From contig NZ_JACHLU010000005.1 in assembly GCF_014204625.1 (NCBI RefSeq), positions 186,001 to 250,000 of the forward strand: a stretch of 64,000 bases of DNA. Reading direction: 5' to 3'. Origin of the DNA: Gillisella vitis. Its GTDB lineage: Bacteria; Pseudomonadota; Alphaproteobacteria; Rhizobiales; Rhizobiaceae. The notes under the pieces were generated by a model, which was not told the DNA's origin, ran no database searches, and saw only the letters and a list, made by a program, of their open reading frames with translations. Below, piece by piece: positions 36,481 to 46,621 of this stretch. Numbering within the stretch: the stretch's first letter is position 1; every line of letters starts with the position of its first letter. The position numbers and the translations under genes were made by a program.

Positions 36481-37755
36481 ATGAAATTTGTCTCTTACTG
36501 GCACGATACTGCCCCGACCTTTTTAGATGGCGTGACTGGCCCGCTTGAAGGTCATTATGATGTCGCGGTGATTGGCGGCGGCTTCACCGGGTTGGCTGCC
36601 GCCCACCAACTGGCGAAAGCCGGGGCAAAGGTCATTGTGCTGGAGGGACAACGCATTGGTTGGGGTGCCTCAGGCCGCAATGGCGGACACCTCAACAATG
36701 GCCTGGCGCACAGCTATCTGGGTGCCAAAGCCGAGCTGGGCAAGGAACGGGCGATTGCGCTTTACAAAGCGCTCGACAGTTCAATCGACACCATTGAGGC
36801 GCTGATTGACGAGGAGGGGATTGATTGCAACTTTCGCCGCGCTGGCAAGCTGAAACTGGCCTCCAAACCGCAGCATTTCGATGGGCTTGCCCGCAATTTT
36901 GAAGCGCTGCACGCAGAAGCCGACCCAGACACGGCGTTATTGTCTCCCGATGATTTGAAATGTGAGATTGGCTCGCCTTTTCATGGTGCCATGCTGTCCA
37001 AAAAGAGCGCCATGATGCACATGGGCCGCTATGTGGTGGGTCTGGCAGAGGCCGCCCATCGTCATGGCGCAGTCATTGCCGAGCAGGCGCTTGTGACCAG
37101 CCAGACCGAGAGCAATGGTCTTCACACATTGGCCACGTCGCGGGGCACCGTCACAGCCAGCAATGTTCTGGTGGCCACCGGTGCCTATACCACGGCCAAT
37201 TTCAGCTATTTCCGACGCCGCATTATTGCCGTTGGCTCGTTTCTGATTGCCACGCGGCCATTGTCCGATGCCGAAGTGGCATCCGTGATGCCGGGCAACC
37301 GCACCTGCGTCAATACCATGAATATCGGCAATTATTGGCGCCTGGCACCGGATAACCGGCTGATTTTTGGTGGACGTGCGCGCTTTTCCGCATCAAGCGA
37401 TCAACGCTCGGATGCCAAGAGCGGCGAAATCCTGCGCCAGAGTCTGGCCAATATCTTTCCGCAACTGGCCAAGGTCGAGATTGATTATTGCTGGGGCGGT
37501 CTGGTGGATATGACCAAGGATCGTTATCCCCGCGCGGGCTATCAGGATGGTATCTGGTACGCCATGGGCTATTCCGGCCATGGTGCGCAGCTCTCGACCC
37601 ATCTTGGCATGATCATGGCCGATACCATTCTGGGCAAGCCCGATGCCAATCCGCTCAAAGGTCTCGATTGGCCCGCCGTGCCGGGGCATTTTGGCAAACC
37701 ATGGTTTTTGCCGCTGGTGGGCATGTATTACAAGATGCTGGATAAGTTTCAGTAA
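36481..37755 (+). CDS. FAD-dependent oxidoreductase, DAO family (gamma-glutamylputrescine oxidase-like)
   Basis: 424 residues. The FAD-binding GxGxxG is in YDVAVIGGGFTGLAAAHQLA with the acidic end VIVLEG; WGASGRNGGHLNNG and the C-terminal WGGLVDMTKDRYPRAGYQ and YAMGYSGHGAQLSTHLGMIM fit PuuB-type amine oxidases. It probably oxidises a secondary or primary amine, releasing an aldehyde and hydrogen peroxide. The co-located aminotransferase, acetyltransferase and importer support a role in polyamine or amino compound catabolism; the substrate is inferred. Confidence 0.88.
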   Translation: MKFVSYWHDTAPTFLDGVTGPLEGHYDVAVIGGGFTGLAAAHQLAKAGAKVIVLEGQRIGWGASGRNGGHLNNGLAHSYLGAKAELGKERAIALYKALDSSIDTIEALIDEEGIDCNFRRAGKLKLASKPQHFDGLARNFEALHAEADPDTALLSPDDLKCEIGSPFHGAMLSKKSAMMHMGRYVVGLAEAAHRHGAVIAEQALVTSQTESNGLHTLATSRGTVTASNVLVATGAYTTANFSYFRRRIIAVGSFLIATRPLSDAEVASVMPGNRTCVNTMNIGNYWRLAPDNRLIFGGRARFSASSDQRSDAKSGEILRQSLANIFPQLAKVEIDYCWGGLVDMTKDRYPRAGYQDGIWYAMGYSGHGAQLSTHLGMIMADTILGKPDANPLKGLDWPAVPGHFGKPWFLPLVGMYYKMLDKFQ

Positions 37756-38102
37756 GCGCAGAGCCAGGATATGGAAACATTCGACGTTGGGCGTGGCGAA
37801 AATGGCCGTTTGCAGCCCGCGCAAGGTCGAATGTCCACAGACTCCAGCCTACTCTTGTTTTCGTTTGCCATATCGGAAAACCGTCTTCCACTCTCGCCGG
37901 AGGCCGCTCGATGGTCATGCTGGTCAACAACGGTCTCGACCGCAGCCACATCACCTCAGGAAACAGCGAATGAAGGCGGAGACCGCAATGCGGACATTGC
38001 CTCTCTGAGGATTTTTCAGCTCCCCACGCTTGCCAATCGGCAATGCCCGCCTATTTCATAGCCATTACAGATTTCGACCCGGTCAAGGAGAACTCTCCCG
38101 GC
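37756..38102. repeat. Intergenic region with a partial dispersed repeat (copy A)
   Basis: 347 bases with no supported gene. At 37851-37900 lies a copy of the dispersed repeat described at 52637: the left half TTGTTTTCGTTTGCC followed by TCGGAAAACCG and TTCCACT, lacking the CCCTGACAAACTC end. The rest shows nothing recognisable apart from AAGGAG (38087-38092), which may serve the photolyase start. Confidence 0.6.
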
Positions 38103-39632
38103 ATGAACCAGAATGTTCATATTGTCTGGTTCAAAAAGGATCTGCGGATTGCCGATCACCGACCATTGGCGATGGCCGCAAAGACCGGGCCTGTGTTGCC
38201 GCTTTATATTGTCGAGCCAGACTTGTGGGCGCAGCCGGATATGTCGGCCAGACAATGGGCATTCGCGGCGGAAAGCCTGACCGAACTGCAAAATACCCTC
38301 GGCCAGCTTGGTCAGCCGCTGCATGTGATGGTCGGTGAGGCGGTTTCAATTTTCGCACAAATTCATCGAAGCCATGGAATCGCAGCCATCTGGAGCCATG
38401 AGGAAACAGGAAATGGCTGGACCTACCAGCGCGACAAGGCTGTTGCCGCGTGGGCAGGCAGAGCAGGCGTGCCATGGCATGAGGCACGGCAATTTGGTGT
38501 CGTTCGCCGGTTGAAATCACGCAATGGCTGGGCCAGCGCCTGGGATCAGGACATGGCGCAGCCAATAACCCCTGCGCCAAAAGCATTGCCACCTCTTGGC
38601 GCAGATTGGCCAACCCATATCCCCACCGAGGCCGAACTCGGTCTTGCCCCTGATCCCTGTCCTTATCGTCAAACAGGAGGGCGTATGGCGGCAATGAGAA
38701 CGCTTGAAAGCTTTCTCAACCAACGGGGTCGCAATTATCGCTATCAGATGTCCAGTCCGGTGACGGCCTTTGATGCCAGCTCACGCCTGTCGCCGCACCT
38801 CACATGGGGCACGCTTTCGATGCGTGAGGTAGCGCAGGCAAGCTGGGCGCGGATGCGCACTTTAAAAACCTCGGACGATCCGACATCCAAGGCCTGGCGC
38901 GCATCGATGGCCTCCTTCAGTGGTCGCCAGCATTGGCATTGTCACTTCATGCAAAAACTGGAGGACGAACCAAGGATTGAATTTGAAAACATGCATCGTG
39001 CCTATGACGGTATCCGTCCTGATCGTGCTGATCCCGGCTGGCTTGCGGCCTGGAGCGATGGGATGACCGGGTATCCGTTTATCGATGCCTGCATGAGAGC
39101 TCTTAACCAGCATGGCTGGATCAATTTTCGGATGCGCGCCATGCTGATGTCCTTCGCCAGCTACCATCTCTGGCTTCCATGGCGCGAGAGCGGGCTTCAT
39201 CTGGCGCGAAAATTTGTTGACTACGAACCCGGCATTCACTGGCCACAGGTGCAGATGCAATCAGGCACAACGGGCATCAATACGATCCGAATCTACAATC
39301 CCATCAAACAGGGGCTTGATCATGACCCCACGGGCGGTTTTGTGCGACACTATCTGCCGGAACTCCGGGATGTGCCCGATGGGTTTATTCATGAACCCTG
39401 GCATTGGCCGGGGATGTCAACCACGCTCTATCCCGCGCCCATTGTAGACAATGCAACGGCTGCCAGATCAGCGCGTGATAGGCTGTATACAATTCGCAAA
39501 AGCGACCAGCACCGCAACACAGCCCGCGTCATTGTGGCAAAGCATGGTAGCCGCAAGGCGGGTGCGACACGCATCCCGCGGCAAACCAAGCAAAAAACAG
39601 CCGATGACGGCCAACTGCAACTGGATTTATGA
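38103..39632 (+). CDS. Cryptochrome/photolyase family flavoprotein
   Basis: 509 residues from ATG 38103 (an ATG at 38043 is in frame but its leader does not fit the family). The N-terminal antenna domain starts NVHIVWFKKDLRIADHRPLA. The FAD-binding helical domain contains YRYQMSSPVTAF, SGRQHWHCHFMQKLEDEP, MTGYPFIDACMRALNQHGW, NFRMRAMLMSFASYHLWLPW and SGTTGINTIRIYNP. The last block departs from the usual AGTGTDAAPYFRIFNP of class I enzymes, placing it in a less studied bacterial subgroup. Light-driven repair of pyrimidine dimers, possibly on single strands, or photosensing are both possible. It overlaps the next photolyase gene in ATGA. Confidence 0.87.
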   Translation: MNQNVHIVWFKKDLRIADHRPLAMAAKTGPVLPLYIVEPDLWAQPDMSARQWAFAAESLTELQNTLGQLGQPLHVMVGEAVSIFAQIHRSHGIAAIWSHEETGNGWTYQRDKAVAAWAGRAGVPWHEARQFGVVRRLKSRNGWASAWDQDMAQPITPAPKALPPLGADWPTHIPTEAELGLAPDPCPYRQTGGRMAAMRTLESFLNQRGRNYRYQMSSPVTAFDASSRLSPHLTWGTLSMREVAQASWARMRTLKTSDDPTSKAWRASMASFSGRQHWHCHFMQKLEDEPRIEFENMHRAYDGIRPDRADPGWLAAWSDGMTGYPFIDACMRALNQHGWINFRMRAMLMSFASYHLWLPWRESGLHLARKFVDYEPGIHWPQVQMQSGTTGINTIRIYNPIKQGLDHDPTGGFVRHYLPELRDVPDGFIHEPWHWPGMSTTLYPAPIVDNATAARSARDRLYTIRKSDQHRNTARVIVAKHGSRKAGATRIPRQTKQKTADDGQLQLDL

Positions 39633-41161
39633 TGGAGAAGTTTCGCAATCTTATTGTTGTGCTTGGTGATCAGCTGACGCCGGACCTGTCCAGCATTGCC
39701 GCCGGTGATCCGGCGCAGGATCGCATTCTGATGGCAGAACTTCATGATGAAGCCACCTATGTGCGTCACCACAAAAAGAAAATCGCCTTTATCTTCTCTG
39801 CCATGCGCCATTTTGCGCAAGAGCTGCGAACATCAGGCTGGACTGTCGATTATGTGACGCTGGATGCCCCCGAAAACAAAGGCAGTTTTTGTGCGCAGGT
39901 TGCGAATGCAGTCGGTCATCACCAGCCGGAACGCATCATTGTCACCACACCCGGCGAATGGCGCGTGCTGCACAACATTGAAAAGTGGCAAACGCAATGT
40001 TCGGTGCCGGTCGACATTCTTCCCGATCATCGTTTTTTATCGACTCCAGCCGCATTTCAGGCGTGGGCCGCAGGCCGAAAGCAGTTGCGGATGGAATATT
40101 TCTACCGCGACATGCGCCGCCAGACCGGATTGTTGATGGATGGCGATCAGCCTTTGGGAGGCAAATGGAACTTTGACAGTGACAACCGAAAGCCTGCCGC
40201 TGCCGATCTGTTTATGCCCCGTCCCAGAACGTATAAACCAGATTCGATCACGCAAGACGTGCTGACACTGGTACAGGCCCGGTTCGGCCATCATTTCGGT
40301 GATCTCGAACCCTTCTGGTTTGCAGTGACGCGCGCGGATGCCGAGGCAGCGTTTACGGCATTCGTAGATCATGCCCTTGCGAATTTCGGAGATTTTCAGG
40401 ATGCAATGCTGGCGGGAGAACCATTCCTCTACCATGCTGTCATTGCTCACTATATTAATTGTGGGCTGCTTGATCCCTTGCGGGTCTGCAAACAGGTGGA
40501 AGCGGCCTATCTCGCCGAGCGCGTGCCGCTGAACGCCGCAGAGGGCTTCATTCGTCAGATTATCGGCTGGCGAGAATATGTGCGCGGCATATACTGGCTC
40601 AAAATGCCCGGCTATGAGCGGCAAAATTTCTTCGACCACCACAGACCACTGCCTGAATTTTACTGGACCGCAGAAACCGAAATGGCCTGTGTAAAGGCCG
40701 CTGTCACGCAAACCCGGCAGCAGGCCTATGCTCACCATATCCAGCGTTTGATGGTAACGGGCAATTTTGCATTGCTGGCAGGCATAGACCCCCATGCCCT
40801 GCACGAATGGTATTTGAGCGTCTATTCCGATGCCTATGAATGGGTTGAACTGCCCAATACGATTGGCATGAGCCAGTTTGCCGATGGCGGTCTTCTCGCC
40901 TCAAAACCGTATGCAGCAAGCGGTGCCTATATCAACCGCATGTCAAATTATTGCGGCTCCTGCACCTATGATGTCGCACAGCGAACAGGCGCACAATCAT
41001 GTCCTTTCAATTCGCTCTACTGGAGTTTCATTGCCCGCAACCGTGACAGGATTGGCAACAATCCGCGCATGGCGCAGATGGTACGCACCTACGACAGATT
41101 TTCTGCCGACGAGCAGCAGCGGATCAGCGATAGTGCATCAACATTTCTGGCCAGTTTGTAG
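39629..41161 (+). CDS. phrB: (6-4) photolyase of the iron-sulfur bacterial cryptochrome/photolyase class
   Basis: 510 residues, collinear with Agrobacterium PhrB: LVVLGDQLTPDLSS-type start, HHKKKIAFIFSAMRHFA, TPGEWRVLHNIE, RQIIGWREYVRGIYWL, YAHHIQRLMVTGNFALLAGI and LPNTIGMSQFADGG. Four cysteines expected to bind the [4Fe-4S] cluster are present with the same spacing: Cys354, Cys442, Cys445 and Cys458. The characterised homologue repairs (6-4) photoproducts using FAD and a ribolumazine antenna. With the other photolyase gene it forms a two-gene light-repair operon. Confidence 0.93.
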   Translation: MMEKFRNLIVVLGDQLTPDLSSIAAGDPAQDRILMAELHDEATYVRHHKKKIAFIFSAMRHFAQELRTSGWTVDYVTLDAPENKGSFCAQVANAVGHHQPERIIVTTPGEWRVLHNIEKWQTQCSVPVDILPDHRFLSTPAAFQAWAAGRKQLRMEYFYRDMRRQTGLLMDGDQPLGGKWNFDSDNRKPAAADLFMPRPRTYKPDSITQDVLTLVQARFGHHFGDLEPFWFAVTRADAEAAFTAFVDHALANFGDFQDAMLAGEPFLYHAVIAHYINCGLLDPLRVCKQVEAAYLAERVPLNAAEGFIRQIIGWREYVRGIYWLKMPGYERQNFFDHHRPLPEFYWTAETEMACVKAAVTQTRQQAYAHHIQRLMVTGNFALLAGIDPHALHEWYLSVYSDAYEWVELPNTIGMSQFADGGLLASKPYAASGAYINRMSNYCGSCTYDVAQRTGAQSCPFNSLYWSFIARNRDRIGNNPRMAQMVRTYDRFSADEQQRISDSASTFLASL

Positions 41162-41165
41162 ATTC

Positions 41166-41206
41166 TGTCAGGGAAAGCGGATTCCACTTTTCCCTGACAA
41201 ACTCTC
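41166..41206. repeat. Dispersed palindromic repeat (copy B), probable shared terminator
   Basis: Perfect 11-bp arms TGTCAGGGAAA (41166-41176) and TTTCCCTGACA (41189-41199), starting 5 bases after the phrB stop and lying between the convergent phrB and nicC genes. The sequence GCGGATTCCACTTTTCCCTG then ACAAACTCTC matches the right half of the repeat at 52637 and 63040. Confidence 0.75.
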
Positions 41207-41239
41207 AAACCGGGTCCGGTTTCATGTTCTATGCAAGAA

Positions 41240-42424
<1,185 letters not shown>

Positions 42425-42461
42425 TCAAGGGTGTTGTTTTCCCGATGCCTGACGAAGTGCA

Positions 42462-45400
42462 TCACCAGGGTGGAAGATCAGGTGCAAAGCGTTGGCGCAG
42501 GTAATTGGCCAACGCCTGTCTGTCGGCGCTGGTGAATTCGTTTTTGAAAGACGGCATATCGCGCAGATCCAGCGCATCGGGGGCTTTGATGCCTTCATCC
42601 AGCACCGTCAACAGCGCATCGGGCACAGGTGCGCGCAGCGCTGCTGATTGTGTGAGCGAGGTTTGCGCCGCCGTCACAGTGCCAGCGATGGCGGGTTCAT
42701 GGCAGACAGCGCAGGCGCTTTCATAGAGTCGGCTTGCACGGCTGGGGGGCAACTCCGGGGAAGACGCCTGTGTGACGCTCTCCGGGTTTTTCGGCGTCTC
42801 AATGTGCGCCGACAGATAATGGGCCATGGCGCGAATATCATCATCCGGCAAGGCCGTCAGGCTGGCCGCCACCTCGGCCATGGGGCCGGACGCGGTGGCA
42901 ATCTCGGAGTGTCCGTGCCGCAGATAGCTGAACAGCCTGTCCTCGTTCCAGCCATGGTTTCCCGCCTGTGATCCGGCGATTGCGGGTGCATACCAGCCTT
43001 TGATCATTGCTCCCGTCAGTTGAGGTTTCTCGGCCCCAACAAGATTGCGTGGGGCATGGCAGGCAGAGCAGTGGCCAGCGCCTTCCACCAGATATTTACC
43101 CCGGTTGTAGACATCGCTCTGGGAAAGATCCGGCTGGAAAGGTGTGCTGTCGTGATAGAGCAGGTTCCAGACTGCAAGGGTGGCGCGCAGGTTTGCAGGC
43201 GTGATCATCTGGGCCTGCGGCGTTTGTTGATGCACGGGTTCTAGCGTTTGCAAATAGGCATAAAGCGAGAGCATGTCCTCGCCACTCATCTTTGCAAACG
43301 CGGTATAAGGAAAGGCGGGATAGAGATTGTGGCCGTCGCGGCTGATGCCGTGGCGCATGGCACGTTCAAACGCCTCAAAACTCCATCGTCCAAGCCCTGT
43401 TTCAGGATCAGGTGTGAGATTGGTGGAATAAACCGTTCCGAACGGGGTTTCGATGGCGCGGCCTCCCACAGAGGCAGCGCCACCTTCTGCCGTGTGGCAG
43501 GTGGCGCAGTTGCCAAGCGCAAAAACCTGCCGTCCACGCTCAAGCATGGCTTCTGAGAACATGCCGGGAGAGAGAGCGTTAGATGGTGCAATAGCGCGGT
43601 GGACGGGCATGGACACGGCACCGAGCGTCAGAATGCCGCCAAGGACAGTGCCCAGCCCCAGCAATTGAGCGAGCTTACGTCCTGAGGATTTTTTCTGTTT
43701 CGGGCCAGAGCTTTCAAGCAGCGGCGTTCCGCCAGCCCCCTTCAGTGCCGCCAGCATTTTTTCCGGCGTAAACGGCACTTCGCGCATCCGCACGCCGGTG
43801 GCATCGAAAATCGCATTGGCAATCGCCGCCGCACTGGGCACGGCGGCACTTTCGCCCACACCAAGCGGCGGATCGCCGGGCCGGGCAATCAGCATGGTCT
43901 CAATGTCTGGAACCGCCGGAAAGCTCTGGATGGGATAGGCTGCCCAGCTCTGGGGCGTGGGCGCGATCTCGTCAAACGTGACCTCTTCCACAAGAATGCG
44001 GCTGGTTGTCTGAATGGCATTGCCGTGGATTTGCTGAAGCACGCCATCGGGGTTGATGACAAGCCCCTGATCCTGACCGATGAAAATGCGCGACAGGGTG
44101 ACTTCGCCGGTCTCAATATCCACCGCCACATCCACAACCCAGGCGGCCGAGGCCGCTGCCGTGCCGGGAAAAGTGCCATGCACATAGGTGGCAAAGGCGA
44201 ATCCCTGACCAAAGGCCATGCGGCCCTCGCGGCGCAAACGCGGACCGCCATGCTCTTCCCAGCCCGCCTGCTGCGCGGTGCGGCGCACAAGCTCGGCCTC
44301 GCGGGGATTGTCGAGATGGCGCAGGCGAAAGGCAACCGGATCTTCCCCTGCCTCAAAGGCCATCTCATCGATAAAGCTTTCATGGGCAAAGGTGTTGGGC
44401 AGGGCAGACACGCCGCGCATCCAGGCCGCCCGGACAATCGGTGCCATGTCATGCACGGTAATGCGCTTGTTGGGCACTCGATAGGGCGGAATGATGGTCC
44501 TGTCGCCCATGTCAGAGGGGCGCGGCTCGGGGCTGATCCGACCCGTCAGCAGCAAGGCGAGATTGGGGCCGCGATTGGAGGGATACCAGCTATCAAGAGC
44601 GTAGGCATGGAGCGCGCCGGATTTCAGCCCGCCCTGCACCTCCATCAATTGGGCAGCCCCTTTTGGCTCCCACAGATGTTCCTGCGCTCGGGTCAACTGA
44701 ACCCGAACAGGTCGCCCGACGGCACGGGATAACAGCAGCGCATCGCCGCAGACATCATCGGCACAGTTGCGGCCATAGCATCCCGCCGCCTGATAGCGGC
44801 GTATCTCAATGTCGGTTGGGACAATATCCACCAGTGCCGCCAGATCGCCTTGCAGCATGTGCGGATTTTGCGTGCCGGACCAGATGATGGGTTTGCTCTT
44901 GTTCCAGTCGGCGACCGCGCAGGAAGGACCGATGGATCCATGCTCGTGATAGGGCCAGATATAGGTGCGCTCGCGGGACACCTCACACTCTTTGATGGCC
45001 TGCGCAAAATTGCCGGATTGATCAAGGCTGCGGGGTGTGGAGGGATGATCTTTCAGCGCCCGACGCAGGTTGGTCATATCTGGAATGTCAGGTGGCAAAT
45101 GCCATTCGACCGATAAGGATTCCGCAATCAACTGCGCCTGATCGGCACGCTCAGCCACCACGCCCAAAAAATCACCTTGCCGCACAATGGCGATAAAGCC
45201 GGGCAGCGTTTTCACTGCCGTATCATTGTAGCTGATCAGGCTATGCCCGATAAAAGCGCCGCTATCACGCCCGGAGTACGGCGGGCGAATCACATGGCCA
45301 TGCACCATGTCCGCCACATCCACATCATGAATATAGGGATGGATGCCGCGCAGCTTGTCGGGAAGATCGCGGCGTCCGGTTTTCTGCCCGACGATGCGGT

Positions 45401-45878
45401 AATCCTTGGGGTCTTTGAGCGGGGTTGCCGGGTCAAGCTTGAGCGAAACCGTCTCGCCTGCAATCAGCTCGCCATAGCTGAAGGATTTGTCGCGGTGGTG
45501 AACATGACCGTTTTCAGTCTTGATGTCATCGACGGACGCATTGAAACGACGGGCGGCCTGATGGATGAGAAAAACACGCGCCTGCGCTGCCGCAATCCGC
45601 AAAGGGAGAGCCGCAATCTGGATGGTTTCAGAGGCAATCGTCGGGCCTTGATCCGGTGTCAGAGCCGTATCACCCAGCACCATGCGCACAGCGCGCATCG
45701 GAAGGTCCAGCTCTTCGGCAACAATCTGGGCTAGCGCCGTGTCGATACCGGTTCCCAGATCGACATGGCCATTATAACCCGTAGCGAGGCCGTGGTGATC
45801 GATCCTGAGAAAAACGGCAGGCCCGGAGGCCAGCTCATCATAGACAGACAGACTGCCGGGACGCGCATCTTCAGTCAT
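42462..45878 (-). CDS. nicB: Nicotinate dehydrogenase large subunit: molybdopterin domain fused to three cytochrome c domains
   Basis: 1138 residues. Residues 1 to about 715 are the molybdopterin-binding part of a xanthine-dehydrogenase-type hydroxylase, though its order is that of the IorB/NicB group; the Mo-site glutamate is in PPLGVGESAAVPSAAA. A membrane helix (about 735-758) follows. Three c-type haem sites are CATCH (791), CSACH (937) and CAVCH (1056). Like P. putida NicB, it hydroxylates nicotinate at C6 with water and passes electrons through NicA and the haems to the respiratory chain rather than to NAD+. The haem part must face the periplasm, so export of the Mo subunit or an inside-out arrangement needs explaining. 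Its ATG overlaps the nicA end by 8 bases. Confidence 0.95.
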   Translation of the reverse strand: MTEDARPGSLSVYDELASGPAVFLRIDHHGLATGYNGHVDLGTGIDTALAQIVAEELDLPMRAVRMVLGDTALTPDQGPTIASETIQIAALPLRIAAAQARVFLIHQAARRFNASVDDIKTENGHVHHRDKSFSYGELIAGETVSLKLDPATPLKDPKDYRIVGQKTGRRDLPDKLRGIHPYIHDVDVADMVHGHVIRPPYSGRDSGAFIGHSLISYNDTAVKTLPGFIAIVRQGDFLGVVAERADQAQLIAESLSVEWHLPPDIPDMTNLRRALKDHPSTPRSLDQSGNFAQAIKECEVSRERTYIWPYHEHGSIGPSCAVADWNKSKPIIWSGTQNPHMLQGDLAALVDIVPTDIEIRRYQAAGCYGRNCADDVCGDALLLSRAVGRPVRVQLTRAQEHLWEPKGAAQLMEVQGGLKSGALHAYALDSWYPSNRGPNLALLLTGRISPEPRPSDMGDRTIIPPYRVPNKRITVHDMAPIVRAAWMRGVSALPNTFAHESFIDEMAFEAGEDPVAFRLRHLDNPREAELVRRTAQQAGWEEHGGPRLRREGRMAFGQGFAFATYVHGTFPGTAAASAAWVVDVAVDIETGEVTLSRIFIGQDQGLVINPDGVLQQIHGNAIQTTSRILVEEVTFDEIAPTPQSWAAYPIQSFPAVPDIETMLIARPGDPPLGVGESAAVPSAAAIANAIFDATGVRMREVPFTPEKMLAALKGAGGTPLLESSGPKQKKSSGRKLAQLLGLGTVLGGILTLGAVSMPVHRAIAPSNALSPGMFSEAMLERGRQVFALGNCATCHTAEGGAASVGGRAIETPFGTVYSTNLTPDPETGLGRWSFEAFERAMRHGISRDGHNLYPAFPYTAFAKMSGEDMLSLYAYLQTLEPVHQQTPQAQMITPANLRATLAVWNLLYHDSTPFQPDLSQSDVYNRGKYLVEGAGHCSACHAPRNLVGAEKPQLTGAMIKGWYAPAIAGSQAGNHGWNEDRLFSYLRHGHSEIATASGPMAEVAASLTALPDDDIRAMAHYLSAHIETPKNPESVTQASSPELPPSRASRLYESACAVCHEPAIAGTVTAAQTSLTQSAALRAPVPDALLTVLDEGIKAPDALDLRDMPSFKNEFTSADRQALANYLRQRFAPDLPPW

Positions 45879-46359
45879 GAATGGCCTCCCGCATCAAAAC
45901 GGCGGCCCGCTCGACAGAGGCGATAATCTCCAGATGCGTCCCGCACCGACACAGATTATGGCGCAGGGCATCGCAGATTTCTGTGCGGGTGGGGGAGGGG
46001 TTTGCACGCAACAATGCGCTGGCACTCATCACCATACCGTTCAGACAGTAACCGCATTGCGCCCCCTCACACTCCAGAAAGGCCCGCTGCACCGCAGAAA
46101 GTTCACCGCTCAAAGGATCGGCAAGCCCTTCCAGTGTGGTGATCTCCCGGCCAACAGCACGTTTTGCCCGCAACACGCAGGAGCGGGCCGGCAGGCCATC
46201 AATCAGCACCGTGCAAGCGCCGCATTGCGCTTTGCCACAGCCGTATTTGGCACCCTTGAGACTCAATTCGGTCCTCAGAATATCGAGGAGGGTTCTATCC
46301 CCCGGATTCTGAAGGGGATGCACTCTCCCGTTCACGGTCAAGCTGAGCGTGTCTGTCAT
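45871..46359 (-). CDS. nicA: Nicotinate dehydrogenase 2Fe-2S subunit
   Basis: 162 residues from ATG 46359 (AGAGGGA just upstream; the frame is open much further but the extra part is not protein-like for the family). Two [2Fe-2S] clusters are encoded: the plant-type site YGCGKAQCGACTVLIDG with the fourth Cys in ARSC, and the helical-domain site GAQCGYCLNGMV with NLCRCGTHLEI. It passes electrons from the molybdenum centre of NicB to its haems. It is the first gene of the nicAB unit and is divergent from nicR. Confidence 0.95.
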   Translation of the reverse strand: MTDTLSLTVNGRVHPLQNPGDRTLLDILRTELSLKGAKYGCGKAQCGACTVLIDGLPARSCVLRAKRAVGREITTLEGLADPLSGELSAVQRAFLECEGAQCGYCLNGMVMSASALLRANPSPTRTEICDALRHNLCRCGTHLEIIASVERAAVLMREAIHD

Positions 46360-46410
46360 GGTTCCCTCTGGGCTTTTTTTGACCCTTGTCAGAAATTCAA
46401 CAGAAAACTC

Positions 46411-46426
46411 GTTTGTATGCAAATGA
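46411..46426. promoter_or_regulatory. Operator-like site in the nicA-nicR divergent promoter
   Basis: GTTTGTATGCAAATGA with the symmetric core TTTG-TATG-CAAA, 52 bases upstream of nicA and almost the same as the site before nicC. The 262-base gap 46360-46621 serves both nicA and nicR, so a repressor bound here could control both. Confidence 0.6.
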
Positions 46427-46621
46427 ATTTTGAGAGCAAAGCGGATTTTTTTGCGCATGATACGGGCAAAAACTGTTTTTGTTGTATTTTTAGGCAGTCT
46501 GCTTCTGTGGCGACATGCAACCAGATCCCGCCACACTGGTCACGGGTGTAATTCTCGGCTTGACGGGGGGCGACAGTATGCTTCAGTTCGCTCAAGACTG
46601 ACCAGAAGCTGGAAATCTTTG

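Noticed and set aside
37771..38061. A 96-codon frame between the amine oxidase and photolyase genes
   Set aside because: It overlaps a dispersed repeat copy, has no ribosome site and its composition is not protein-like.
38043..38102. Upstream start for the first photolyase gene at 38043
   Set aside because: The extra 20 residues precede the beta strand that normally begins the antenna domain, and AAGGAG fits the later start better, although the spacing is long.
42462..45878. NicB as a chimera caused by assembly of a molybdenum gene with a cytochrome gene
   Set aside because: The P. putida NicB has the same molybdopterin plus three-haem architecture, and the junction holds a sensible membrane helix.
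46430..46621. N-terminal extension of NicR from 46430
   Set aside because: The extra codons run through the nicA-nicR promoter region, just beyond the GTTTGTATGC site, and do not resemble MarR proteins.
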